From: an uncultured Clostridium sp.
GTDB lineage: Bacteria; Bacillota; Clostridia; Lachnospirales; Lachnospiraceae
Assembly: GCA_946553025.1 (NCBI GenBank)
Contig: CAMNRM010000002.1
Location: 89,708 to 153,707, forward strand
Direction of reading: 5' to 3'
DNA length: 64,000 nt
A model generated the notes under the pieces. It worked only from the letters and a program-made list of their open reading frames with translations. It did no database searches and was not told the DNA's origin. This document shows positions 25,456-34,854 of the stretch, piece by piece (the first letter of the stretch is position 1; each line of letters begins with the position of its first letter). The translations under genes and the position numbers were made by a program.

Positions 25456-28043
25456 AGATCTTTTTCAGCTATGCGCAGGGGACAGGAAAAACCACAGCGA
25501 TGCTTAAAGCAGCGCAGAATGTACAGGCACAGGGGATGAAGGTCTGCATTGGCTATCTTTCCTCTCCTGCTTCGGAGGATGTTCTTTCCCTGTGCCGTAC
25601 ATTTGACCGGCTAAAACCGTTAAAAATCAATGGAAAGGATGACTTTGATCTTGACCAGGCGTTAAAATACAGGCCGGATCTCATCCTTCTTGACGATTTA
25701 GCCTGTACCAACGGAAATACCTGCCGTCACCGCAAACGGTATCAGGATGTTGATGAACTTTTGAAATCGGGAATCAATGTCTATACCACCGTGAACGTGG
25801 AGAACATTGAAAGCCTGCACGATACGGTAAGTTTTATTACAGGAATTTCTGCCTGGGAAAGGATTCCTGACTTTGTTTTTGATCAGGCGGACCAGGTTGA
25901 ACTTATCGATATCGAACCGCAGGAACTGCTTGAACAGCTGGAAAAATCCACAACCGCAGGCACATTATTTACCATCGAACAGCTTACGGCCCTGCGCGAG
26001 GCTGCACTCCGGCGGTGCGCCGACAGGGTGAAGCATCTGTCCAACCGGCAGCACAAGAACAGCTACCATACCAATGAACATATTTTGGTGGGACTTTCTT
26101 CTGCTCCCTCGAATGAAAGGATTATCCGCACGGCGGCAAGGATGGCGAATGCCTTTAACAGCCAGTTTACGGCATTGTTCGTCGAAACCCCGGATTTTGG
26201 CGCGGCTACCCCGGAAAATAAGCAGCGCCTTCGGCAGAACCAGAACCTGGCAGAACAGCTTGGAGCGCATATTGAAACCGTGTACGGGGAAGATGTGGCC
26301 TATCAGCTTGCTGAGTTTGCCCGTCTTTCCGGGATCACCAAGATCGTCCTGGGACGAAGCGCCGTTACCAGGAAGCACCGTCTGGGAAAGCCCACGCTGA
26401 CGGAACAGCTGATTTTCTACGTGCCGGAAATGGATATTCACATTATCCCGGATAAATCTGCCGATGCCAGCTATCGTCCCAGGAAGGCAAAACGGCATGA
26501 TAAAAACAGCATCTTAACCAATACCGCCAAAAGTGCTGCGATACTGACCGGGGCCACGCTGTTAAGCCTTGGCTTCTACCGCATGGGATTTACCGAGCCA
26601 AATATTATTATGGTCTACATCCTTGGCGTTTTACTGACCTCCATCGCCACCTCGCATCAGATCTACAGCCTGGTATCCTCCATGGCAAGCGTGTTTATCT
26701 TTAATTTTTTCTTTACGCATCCGCGGTTTTCGCTGACCGCCTACGCCACCGGCTATCCCGTGACCTTTGCGGTTATGTTTTTAACGGCCTATATCACGGG
26801 GACACTGGCCCTGCGCTATAAAAAACAGGCCGGGCAGTCGGCAAAGATTGCCTACCGGACAAAAATTTTATTTGATACCGACCAGATGCTTTCCAAGGCC
26901 GGAAATAAGGAGGAGATTATCGAGGCGGCGGCAGAACAGATGATGAAACTGTTAAACCGCACCATTGTTATCTTTGAACAGGAAGAAGGAAGGCTTTTAA
27001 CCCCGCATATTTTTTCGCCGGACACGGCAGACCGGGAAAAGACACCTGCCGCAGTTGGAGAAAGGGAAACCGCCGCCGCTTCCTGGACACTGAACCACAA
27101 CCACACCTGCGGCGCAACCACGGATACTTTCTCCGATACCCGCTTTATCTACCTGTCCCTGTGCGTTAATGAACGGGTGTACGGCGTGGTCGGCATCGAT
27201 GCGCAAAATAATCCCCTGGACGCCCCGGAATACGGAATCCTGCTCTCTATCTTAGGCGAGTGCGCCCTTGCCCTGGAAAATGAAAAAAATGCCCGGGAAA
27301 AGGAAGCGGCGGCAGTGCTTGCCGAAAGCGAGCAGCTCCGCGCAAATCTTCTGCGCACCATCTCCCACGATCTGCGCACGCCCTTAACGACGATATCGGG
27401 AAATGCCAGCAACCTGCTCAGCAATGGGGACAGCTTTGACGCTTTGACCAAAAAACAGATTTATACGGATATTTATGATGATTCCATGTGGCTGATTAAC
27501 CTGGTGGAAAATTTACTCTATGCCACCCGCATTGAAGAAGGACGGATGACCCTGCACACTTCGACCGAGCTTTTAAGCGATATTGTTGAAGAAGCGATGA
27601 ATCCTATCCGGCGCAAAGCGGGCAGCCGAAGGATTTTTGCCGTCCACGAGGATGATTTGCTGTTTGTCCAGGCCGATGCAAAGCTGATTGTCCAGGTAAT
27701 TGTCAATCTTGTGGACAATGCCGCCAAATACACCCCGCCGGATACTGTAGTCACCATTGCAACGGGAAGAAACGGCAGCATGGCCGAAATTCGCATTGCC
27801 GATAACGGAAACGGGATTCCTGATGAAGAAAAGCCAAAGATTTTTGAGAAATTTTACTGCGGAAGAAATAAAATTGCCGACAACCGGCGCAGCCTTGGAC
27901 TGGGGCTGTACCTGTGCAAGGCCATCACCGAAGCACACGGCGGAACCATTTCCGTGACCGATAACCAGCCGCAGGGAAGTATTTTCTGCTTTACGCTTCC
28001 CATTAAAGAAATCACACCGCAAGGAGGGGCTATTCATGAATAA
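25428..28043 (+). CDS. kdpD: Potassium/turgor sensor histidine kinase KdpD
   Basis: 871 residues, full length. The N-terminal KdpD domain has Walker-A-like QGTGKTT (17-23), LILLDDLACTN in place of the usual DELAHTN, and NVYTTVNVENIESL. A UspA-like domain spans about 215-345. Four clustered membrane helices (DUF4118) span about 368-465, and a GAF-like region 480-615. HisKA has phospho-acceptor His647 in ISHDLRTPL. The ATPase domain has N-box NLVDNAAKY and G-boxes DNGNGIP and LGLGLYLCK. It senses K+ limitation or c-di-AMP and phosphorylates KdpE. kdpFABC is absent, so the likely target is the TrkH/TrkA system encoded just upstream. Confidence 0.95.
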   Translation: MQKLQKGHLKIFFSYAQGTGKTTAMLKAAQNVQAQGMKVCIGYLSSPASEDVLSLCRTFDRLKPLKINGKDDFDLDQALKYRPDLILLDDLACTNGNTCRHRKRYQDVDELLKSGINVYTTVNVENIESLHDTVSFITGISAWERIPDFVFDQADQVELIDIEPQELLEQLEKSTTAGTLFTIEQLTALREAALRRCADRVKHLSNRQHKNSYHTNEHILVGLSSAPSNERIIRTAARMANAFNSQFTALFVETPDFGAATPENKQRLRQNQNLAEQLGAHIETVYGEDVAYQLAEFARLSGITKIVLGRSAVTRKHRLGKPTLTEQLIFYVPEMDIHIIPDKSADASYRPRKAKRHDKNSILTNTAKSAAILTGATLLSLGFYRMGFTEPNIIMVYILGVLLTSIATSHQIYSLVSSMASVFIFNFFFTHPRFSLTAYATGYPVTFAVMFLTAYITGTLALRYKKQAGQSAKIAYRTKILFDTDQMLSKAGNKEEIIEAAAEQMMKLLNRTIVIFEQEEGRLLTPHIFSPDTADREKTPAAVGERETAAASWTLNHNHTCGATTDTFSDTRFIYLSLCVNERVYGVVGIDAQNNPLDAPEYGILLSILGECALALENEKNAREKEAAAVLAESEQLRANLLRTISHDLRTPLTTISGNASNLLSNGDSFDALTKKQIYTDIYDDSMWLINLVENLLYATRIEEGRMTLHTSTELLSDIVEEAMNPIRRKAGSRRIFAVHEDDLLFVQADAKLIVQVIVNLVDNAAKYTPPDTVVTIATGRNGSMAEIRIADNGNGIPDEEKPKIFEKFYCGRNKIADNRRSLGLGLYLCKAITEAHGGTISVTDNQPQGSIFCFTLPIKEITPQGGAIHE

Positions 28044-28734
28044 GCTTCAGATTCTGGTCGTCGAGGACGACACCCCGGTTCGCAACTTAATCACAACAAC
28101 GCTCAAGGCCCAGGATTACCGTTTTTCGGTTGCCGTCAACGGAAAAGAGGCCGTGATGAGCGCCGCCTCCCTGAATCCGGATGTAATTCTGCTGGATCTG
28201 GGCCTGCCGGATATCGACGGCGTGGAGGTTATCCGGCGCATCCGCAGCTGGTCGAATATGCCGATTATCGTGATCAGTGCCCGAAGTGAGGACAATGATA
28301 AAATCGACGCCCTGGATGCCGGTGCCGACGACTACCTGACCAAGCCCTTTTCTGTTGATGAACTGCTCGCCCGGCTGCGCGTCACCCAGCGCCGCCTGGC
28401 CCAGATGCAGGGCAGCACAAATCAGGCGGCCGTCTATGTCAACGGCCGCCTGCGGATAGACTATGCCTCCGGCTGTGTTTATCTGGATGACGAGGAAATG
28501 CATTTAACCCCCATTGAATACAAGCTGCTCTGCCTTCTTGCCCAGAATACCGGAAAAGTTCTGACCCACAAGTTCATTACCCAGAGCGTATGGGGAAGCA
28601 GCTGGGAAAATGACGTCGGCTCCCTGCGCGTTTTTATGGCTACCCTGCGAAAAAAACTCGAAAAGCCTTCCGGCTCGCCGCAGTACATCCAGACACATAT
28701 CGGAATTGGCTATCGGATGTTAAAAATTGAGTGA
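28036..28734 (+). CDS. kdpE: Response regulator KdpE (OmpR family)
   Basis: 232 residues. The receiver domain has the acidic pair ED/D at 10-12, phospho-acceptor Asp54 in ILLDLGLPD and Lys in TKPF. The OmpR/PhoB winged helix follows (LTPIEYKLLCLLAQNTGKVL, GIGYRML). It overlaps the kdpD stop by eight bases and has a strong AAGGAGGGG site. KdpE activates K+ uptake genes. The absence of kdpFABC here implies another target. It ends 48 bp from the convergent hybrid kinase gene. Confidence 0.94.
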   Translation: MNKLQILVVEDDTPVRNLITTTLKAQDYRFSVAVNGKEAVMSAASLNPDVILLDLGLPDIDGVEVIRRIRSWSNMPIIVISARSEDNDKIDALDAGADDYLTKPFSVDELLARLRVTQRRLAQMQGSTNQAAVYVNGRLRIDYASGCVYLDDEEMHLTPIEYKLLCLLAQNTGKVLTHKFITQSVWGSSWENDVGSLRVFMATLRKKLEKPSGSPQYIQTHIGIGYRMLKIE

Positions 28735-28781
28735 ACTGCATTATGCAGCTGACCGGCTTTGGATAAATCTTCGTTTACCCT

Positions 28782-31700
28782 CTATTTTTCTTCACTTAAA
28801 ATTTCCTGTAAAAGCTCCATCAGCTTCGGAACATCGATCGGCTTGGCAATATGCCCGTTCATCCCTGCATCCAGGGCCGCCTTTTTATCCTCGTCAAAGG
28901 CATTGGCGGTCATGGCGATAATCGGGATATTGGCAAGCTTTGGATTATCCATAGCCCTAATCTGCTTTGTCGCCTCATAGCCGTTCATAATCGGCATCTG
29001 GATATCCATTAAAATCAAATCATACTGCCCCGGCTTAGCCGCCTTCATCTTCTCCACGGCAACCTCTCCGTCGTCGGCCACATCCATCACAAATCCGGCT
29101 TCCTTAAGGATCTCCACGGCAATTTCCTGGTTCAGTTCATTGTCCTCCACCAAAAGAATCTTCTTTCCTTCAAAGGAAATCACACCCTCGAAAGAGGCCG
29201 CATTAACCCGCGTGGCGGCAAACGGCGACTCTAAAACCTCCCTGAGTTCCGAGAGGAAAATCGGTTTGGAACAGAAGGCCGTAACCCCTGCCTTTCTCGC
29301 CTCCTCTTCGATATCCGACCAGTCATAGGCCGTTAAGATAATAATCGGCTTTTCCTCCCCGATAATTGTGCGGATGCGCCGCACAACCTCAATACCGTTC
29401 ATATCCGGCATCAGCCAGTCAATAATGTAGGCTGCATACTCGTCATCCTGCTCTTCGGCAAGCTTTGTGCGCAGCACGGCTTCCTTTCCCGAAGTCGTCC
29501 AGTCCGGCCGCATACCGATGGTGGAAAGCATCTTGGTAACGCTGGAACAGGTATTAAAATCATCATCGACAACCAGGGCTCTCAGTCCTTTAAGTTCAGG
29601 GATGACCTCCTGCCTTACCGGCCCGGAACAGGTTCTTAAGTGCAGGGCTACGGTGAAGGTGGAACCTTTTCCTTCTTCGCTGTCTACGGTGATAGTTCCG
29701 CCCATCATATCCACAATATTTTTCGTAATGGCCATGCCAAGTCCCGTACCCTGGATTCCGCTGACCGTGCTTGTTCTCTCCCGCTCAAACGGTTCAAACA
29801 CATGGGCCTGGAATTCCTTACTCATCCCGATTCCGGTATCCTTCACCTGGAACTCATAGGAGGCAAAGCCCTCATGCACCGTGCCTTTTTGCAGAATACG
29901 GACACTGACAATGCCGCCCGGCTTGGTAAACTTCATGGCATTGCTTAAAAGATTTAAAAGAACCTGGTTTAAGCGCAGTTTATCGCAGAGCACATGCTCA
30001 TTAACCACATCCGCCGTATCGATAAAAAATTCCAGCTGCTTTGCCGAGATATCTGCCTGGACAATGGTTTTTAAGTCGTGCATCACCTCGGGAAGCGAGG
30101 TTTCCTTCTCTTCAATCTTTACCTTTCCGCTCTCAATACGGCTCATATCGAGAACATCGTTAATCAGGCTGAGAAGATGGTTGCTCGATGTTGTAATCTT
30201 CGCGAGATAATCCTGCACCTGCTCCCGGTTATCCATGTGCGCCACGGCAAGGGAGGTAAAGCCGATAATCGCATTCATCGGCGTGCGGATATCGTGGGAC
30301 ATATTGTTTAAGAATGTCGTCTTTGCCCGGTTTGCGTGCTGTGCCGCCGCCAAAGCATCCTGCAGGTCAATCTTCTGCCTTTCCAGCTGCTCAGCCATGC
30401 GCTTTTCGTCATCGATGTCCATGAACAATCCCACAAAATTAATCGGCGAACCGTCCTCCCGCCGGGAAAGCCTCCCTGCAGCATGGAACCATCTCCAGCC
30501 CCGATTTCGGGTAAGAAGCCGGTATTCCACATCATAAGTCTTTTCACCGGTATAATCCATAACTGTATCCCAGTACTCTTTGATTATCCGTTTTTTATCT
30601 TCTTCATGCAGAAGATCCGACCAGGATTCCAGGCGGTTGGGGAAGTCTTCCTCACTTGTATAGCCTAGCATCTTCCGAAAGGTTTCGCTCCAGGTACAGG
30701 AAACCATCTGGGCATGTTCATTAAACTCCATGCTCCAGGGGCCGGAACCCATGGCTGTCTGGATATTGTTCATTGCCTCCTGTTCCCGCTCGATCTGGGC
30801 GTAGGCTGCCCGGATTTTATTTCCGTCCGCCTTTTCCTGGGCCAGAACCAGGCTTGCATTCTTCCTGAACTGATAGACAAATACAGAAAATACCCCCAGC
30901 ATGGCGATAATGGTAATGGCAATCTGAATTACACTGCGGCGCATCATTCCAATACTGATGGAACTAATCTGATCGCTGATAACATTGTCCCGGATTAGTA
31001 TGGTCAGCATCCAGTCCGTTCCTTCCACCGGTATGTAGCTGAGATCTTCTTTTATTCCCTGGTAGCGGAAAGAAATCTGTCCCCGCCTTCCCTCCTCAAA
31101 GTCCTTTTTTACCTGCGCAACCGAAAATCCCTCGTCAACTTCTGCATCCGTCAGCGCAGAAAGAAGGTTATTCTCCGAGGTTAAATGCCCAAAACCATCA
31201 TTGGTAAGACTTTCGCCGTTTTTATAGAAAAGATTGCAGAAGGTTTCGTTATCACTGGTTTTCAGGATAAGAGAGCTCAGCATCTCATCAATATCAAGCT
31301 GGACAAAACACACCTTTATCGGCGTCCCCTGAAAGACAATATCCTCCACAGGCATCACCAGAATCACCTGTTTTCTTGCCCCGTAAAGGTTCGCCGTATG
31401 GATCGCCGGCCCGGTAAGATCTTCCGCAAGAAAGCTGTAGCGGCTGAGTCCTGAGGTCGTGCTGTGTTCGGTATAGACAATCCCGGCTTCATCAACCAGG
31501 GCGAATTTATTCATGCGGTAAAGCCGTTTCATCTTTCCTAAGAAACGGCGAAGCGACTGCTGGGATTCCAGATTGGACTCTTCCATAATATCCAGTGCAT
31601 TTTCCATAAACAGGAAATGATTTTTCAGTTCTTCTGCCACAACCTGCGCCCGCCGCCCGGCCAGCTCATCCAGATAAAACTCACTGACCCGGCTAACCGC

Positions 31701-31847
31701 CTGCTTGGTGCCCTTTCCTGCACTGTTCATCACCCAGACGGTGGTTAGAAGAAGAATTACGGCAATAATCATACCGCCTCCCACCGCAAAGGCCACGGTC
31801 TGCTTCCTCTGTTCCCTGTTTATATTCCTGTGCTGCGTTTGTTCCAT
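28782..31847 (-). CDS. Hybrid sensor histidine kinase with two receiver domains
   Basis: 1021 residues from ATG 31847 (AGGA six bases upstream). An ATG 15 bases earlier lacks a site. Order: membrane helix about 17-41, an extracytoplasmic sensor domain (dCache-like) 45-300, a second helix 304-325, PAS 360-485 (PAC-like WRWFHAAGRL), HisKA with His518 in NMSHDIRTPM, and HATPase to about 740 with NLLSNAMKF and GTGLGMAI. Receiver 1 (755-875) has Asp810 in IIDWLMPD. Receiver 2 (896-1015) has Asp948 in LMDIQMP. There is no DNA-binding output or HPt domain, so a phosphorelay to a partner outside this locus is expected. It follows a periplasmic-binding lipoprotein gene by 37 bases, which suggests that protein presents the ligand. 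Confidence 0.9.
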   Translation of the reverse strand: MEQTQHRNINREQRKQTVAFAVGGGMIIAVILLLTTVWVMNSAGKGTKQAVSRVSEFYLDELAGRRAQVVAEELKNHFLFMENALDIMEESNLESQQSLRRFLGKMKRLYRMNKFALVDEAGIVYTEHSTTSGLSRYSFLAEDLTGPAIHTANLYGARKQVILVMPVEDIVFQGTPIKVCFVQLDIDEMLSSLILKTSDNETFCNLFYKNGESLTNDGFGHLTSENNLLSALTDAEVDEGFSVAQVKKDFEEGRRGQISFRYQGIKEDLSYIPVEGTDWMLTILIRDNVISDQISSISIGMMRRSVIQIAITIIAMLGVFSVFVYQFRKNASLVLAQEKADGNKIRAAYAQIEREQEAMNNIQTAMGSGPWSMEFNEHAQMVSCTWSETFRKMLGYTSEEDFPNRLESWSDLLHEEDKKRIIKEYWDTVMDYTGEKTYDVEYRLLTRNRGWRWFHAAGRLSRREDGSPINFVGLFMDIDDEKRMAEQLERQKIDLQDALAAAQHANRAKTTFLNNMSHDIRTPMNAIIGFTSLAVAHMDNREQVQDYLAKITTSSNHLLSLINDVLDMSRIESGKVKIEEKETSLPEVMHDLKTIVQADISAKQLEFFIDTADVVNEHVLCDKLRLNQVLLNLLSNAMKFTKPGGIVSVRILQKGTVHEGFASYEFQVKDTGIGMSKEFQAHVFEPFERERTSTVSGIQGTGLGMAITKNIVDMMGGTITVDSEEGKGSTFTVALHLRTCSGPVRQEVIPELKGLRALVVDDDFNTCSSVTKMLSTIGMRPDWTTSGKEAVLRTKLAEEQDDEYAAYIIDWLMPDMNGIEVVRRIRTIIGEEKPIIILTAYDWSDIEEEARKAGVTAFCSKPIFLSELREVLESPFAATRVNAASFEGVISFEGKKILLVEDNELNQEIAVEILKEAGFVMDVADDGEVAVEKMKAAKPGQYDLILMDIQMPIMNGYEATKQIRAMDNPKLANIPIIAMTANAFDEDKKAALDAGMNGHIAKPIDVPKLMELLQEILSEEK

Positions 31848-31884
31848 GTTCTTTCCTGCCATTCTAAACTATTCTACATTCAAT

Positions 31885-33048
31885 TTAATCAATGATTTCT
31901 CCATATAAAACCCGAAGCATTGCCGTGGCATCCTTCTGGTAAATAATCGTTGTTATCTCCTCGGTTTTTTCCGGATAATCTTCTCCCGGAAGAAGGCCGT
32001 CGGCAATCTTAACCGCTACCTGTATGGTATCAAAACCAATCGAATAACAGTCCTGCACCCCAAGGGCGTAGATCACCCCGTCCTTAAGGTAGTGAAGTGC
32101 CTCCTGATCGTGATCCATCCCCACAATAACGATTTCTTCCTGTCTTCCGGCTTCAATAACCGCCCGGGCCGCACCGACCGGATTGCTCATATTACAGCAG
32201 ATAATTCCCGCAAGGTCTTTATGCTTCTTTAAAAATTCCCGGGTCATCTGATATGCATTTTCCACGTTGTCATCATCGTAGGCAATTTCTGCAATTTCCA
32301 TCTCCGGATAGCGGGCAACAACCTCCTGTGCGCCAACCGCTCTCTCCTCATGGCAGGGCGCTCCCTTCGTCCCCACAAGGAGAACTACTTTTCCGCAATA
32401 GTCTATCCGCTCGCAGAGAGCCTCGGTAAGCGCAGCACCGTCTTCCTTATTATGTGTATTTCCCACATAGGCAATGCGGCGGCAGCCGTCTTCTTTTGGC
32501 GCATCGGAGCTGGAAAAGGTCATAACCTTGTGCCCGGCACTGATAAGCTGATTGATCGCTGGCGTAACCCGCTCAATATCGGCCACATCCACGCCAAGTA
32601 CATCGAATCCACGCAGGGAAGCCTCGGAAAGGCGCAGAATCTGATCCTGGGCAGATACCGCGTCAGGGGCAAGATACTCATAGTTAATCACTATTCCCCG
32701 CTCTTCAAACTGTTTAGCGGCCTCCTCCATGCCCAGTCCCACCGCATCCCACCAGGGATGAACCACCTTATAAGTAAAATAAAAATGGTATTCCTTTTTT
32801 AAGGGCTGATACGGACTCAGAGTACGATCAAAATGAACCGCCGTCTGCAGATCATCGTTTTCTCTTTCTGTTTCCTGGGCAGACGGCCCTTCGGCCAGAG
32901 CGGGCATCGTTTCATCAATCATTTTCTTACTGCACCCGTCTACCCCCAGACAACCGATACAAAGTACTGCTGCCGTAGCAAATCTGCACAGCTTACCCCG
33001 TAAATGCTGTATTTCCCCGCAATTTTTTGCTTTGCTTTTCTCTGTCAT
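31885..33048 (-). CDS. Sugar-type periplasmic-binding lipoprotein, probable sensor partner
   Basis: 387 residues. The hydrophobic segment ATAAVLCIGCLGVDGC offers lipobox-like cysteines at 33 and 39, followed by an acidic linker. The mature part (EYHFYFTYKVVHPWWDAVGLGM, FDVLGVDVADIERVTPAI, IICCNMSNPVGAARAVIEAG, VGMDHDQEALHYL) is a Peripla_BP_4 (ribose-binding-like) fold. No ABC permease or ATPase is nearby. The next gene, 37 bases on, encodes a hybrid histidine kinase. By analogy with LuxP-LuxQ-type pairs it may bind a sugar or autoinducer and modulate the kinase, which is inference. AAGGGGGAC precedes the ATG. Confidence 0.82.
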   Translation of the reverse strand: MTEKSKAKNCGEIQHLRGKLCRFATAAVLCIGCLGVDGCSKKMIDETMPALAEGPSAQETERENDDLQTAVHFDRTLSPYQPLKKEYHFYFTYKVVHPWWDAVGLGMEEAAKQFEERGIVINYEYLAPDAVSAQDQILRLSEASLRGFDVLGVDVADIERVTPAINQLISAGHKVMTFSSSDAPKEDGCRRIAYVGNTHNKEDGAALTEALCERIDYCGKVVLLVGTKGAPCHEERAVGAQEVVARYPEMEIAEIAYDDDNVENAYQMTREFLKKHKDLAGIICCNMSNPVGAARAVIEAGRQEEIVIVGMDHDQEALHYLKDGVIYALGVQDCYSIGFDTIQVAVKIADGLLPGEDYPEKTEEITTIIYQKDATAMLRVLYGEIID

Positions 33049-33116
33049 CCGTTGTCCCCCTTGTGTTCTGTCCTGCTTTTCTTTTTGCCTTCATCCTGCA
33101 GGCAAAAAGAACCGTT

Positions 33117-34127
33117 CTATGATTTCCAAACCAAGTCGGAAGCCTCTCTCCTTTTATCCCGCAGCATCAGTTCGTTCACTGCCTCACGGGCATTCTTTCC
33201 GTCAAAAAGCACGGCGTTCACCTGCTGGATAATGGGCATGGACTGCCCGTACTTTTCCGCCAGGGCCTTTGCCGCCTTGGCCGAATAGACACCTTCAACC
33301 ACCATGTGCACCTCGTCCATAGCTTCCTGCATACTCTTTCCCTGACCGATTAAGATTCCTGCCCGGCGGTTCCGGCTGTGCATACTGGCACAGGTAACGA
33401 TTAAATCGCCGATTCCGGTCAGTCCGCTGAAGGTCTGTATACTTCCGCCCATCGCCGTCCCCAGACGTGCAATTTCTGCAATTCCCCGGGTAATCAGGGC
33501 GGCCTTTGCATTATCCCCGTAGCCCAGGCCGTCCGCAATACCCGCAGCCAGGGCAATCACGTTTTTCAGTGCGCTTCCCAGTTCAATCCCCAGCACATCC
33601 GGGCTGGTATAGACCCGAAAAACCTCATTCATAAACAAATCCTGAATCCGTTCTGCCGTTTTTCTTGTCGTCGCCCCGGCCACGCAGGTTGTGGGAAGAC
33701 CGCGGCTGACCTCCTCCGCATGACTTGGCCCGGAAAGAACAGCCACATCCGCCGCAGGAAGTTCATCCTCAATCACCTGGGACAGCGTCTTTAAGGTTGA
33801 TTCTTCAATTCCTTTAGCCACATTGACAACGATCTGCCCTTTTTGGCACCACGGACGCATCCTGGCTGCTGTCTGGCGCACAAACACCGAGGGAACCGCC
33901 ATCACCAGAAGTTCCTTCTCCCTCATGGCCTCCTCCAGATCCCCGGTAATCCCCATAGACTCCGGAAGCTTTACCCCCGGAAGGTTTGGATGAACCCGGC
34001 TGGCCGACAAAGCTTCCACCTCGTCCTTAAGCGCCGACCAGAGCGTCACCCTGTGCCCGTTTGCATCTAAAAGCATCCCCAGGGCCGTCCCCCAGGTTCC
34101 TGAACCAATAATCCCGATATCTGCCAT
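33117..34127 (-). CDS. gpsA: Glycerol-3-phosphate dehydrogenase [NAD(P)+]
   Basis: 336 residues from ATG 34127 (GGAGGAG upstream). An in-frame ATG 12 bases earlier overlaps that site and is unlikely. The N-terminus IGIIGSGTWGTALGMLL binds the nucleotide. KGIEESTL, LSGPSHAEEV and the catalytic region GSALKNVIALAAGIADGLGYGDNAKAAL are complete. It reduces dihydroxyacetone phosphate to sn-glycerol-3-phosphate for phospholipid synthesis, feeding PlsY encoded immediately upstream in the same operon. Confidence 0.96.
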   Translation of the reverse strand: MADIGIIGSGTWGTALGMLLDANGHRVTLWSALKDEVEALSASRVHPNLPGVKLPESMGITGDLEEAMREKELLVMAVPSVFVRQTAARMRPWCQKGQIVVNVAKGIEESTLKTLSQVIEDELPAADVAVLSGPSHAEEVSRGLPTTCVAGATTRKTAERIQDLFMNEVFRVYTSPDVLGIELGSALKNVIALAAGIADGLGYGDNAKAALITRGIAEIARLGTAMGGSIQTFSGLTGIGDLIVTCASMHSRNRRAGILIGQGKSMQEAMDEVHMVVEGVYSAKAAKALAEKYGQSMPIIQQVNAVLFDGKNAREAVNELMLRDKRREASDLVWKS

Positions 34128-34201
34128 ACGCTCCTCCATTCATGCTTTTCTCTGTTCTGTACATGTTTCACCGCCTGTACTTTGGGCACAAGCCGTAGAA
34201 T

Positions 34202-34852
34202 CTATACCTTTTTATTCCCCCATAATTTATTTTCATTCCCTGCCAAAAGTCTTTTAATATTTGCCCTGTGCCGCCAGATTGCCATCGCCGATACGGCACC
34301 GGCCACGCCCCAGAATTCCACCACCCTTGCAAAAGGTGTAAGCCCGTACATGCCCTTCCAGGAAAAGACAAGATTTACGGCAAAAAAGGCAATCGCCACA
34401 AGGATCGAACCTAAGGAAACATAGCGGGTAAGCGCCACGGAACCCACAAAAATCACCAGACAGATCAGGGTGAGCCGCCAGTCTAAGCTTGCCAGCACCC
34501 CCGCCGTGGCTGCTATGCCCTTTCCTCCCTTAAAGTTCATATAAAAAGGAAAATTATGTCCTAAAATCACACCAAAGCCCAGATAGAGCACAAGAAGATA
34601 GGCTTCCCCGCTAAGTTCCGGCCGCCCTAAACAAAACGCTCTGACCAAAAGACAGGGAATCAGCGCCTTAAACGCATCGCCGATAAACACAATCAGCCCC
34701 GCCTTCTTTCCCAGAACCCGCAGGGCATTCGTCGTTCCCGAATTCCCGCTTCCGTACTGGCGGATATCAATGCCGTGAAGCTTTCCGTAAATATAGCCTG
34801 TCTGCAGCAAACCACATACATAACCAAGAATCAGACAAATTCCTCGTTCCAT
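34202..34852 (-). CDS. plsY: Acyl-phosphate:glycerol-3-phosphate acyltransferase
   Basis: 216 residues with five to six membrane segments. The conserved loops are GSGNSGTTNALRVLGKKAG, GHNFPFYMNFKGGKGIAAT and RYVSLGSI. It transfers an acyl group from acyl-phosphate to glycerol-3-phosphate, the first step of phospholipid synthesis in most Firmicutes. The der stop lies two bases before its ATG. gpsA, which makes its substrate, follows. Confidence 0.96.
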   Translation of the reverse strand: MERGICLILGYVCGLLQTGYIYGKLHGIDIRQYGSGNSGTTNALRVLGKKAGLIVFIGDAFKALIPCLLVRAFCLGRPELSGEAYLLVLYLGFGVILGHNFPFYMNFKGGKGIAATAGVLASLDWRLTLICLVIFVGSVALTRYVSLGSILVAIAFFAVNLVFSWKGMYGLTPFARVVEFWGVAGAVSAMAIWRHRANIKRLLAGNENKLWGNKKV

Positions 34853-34854
34853 AC

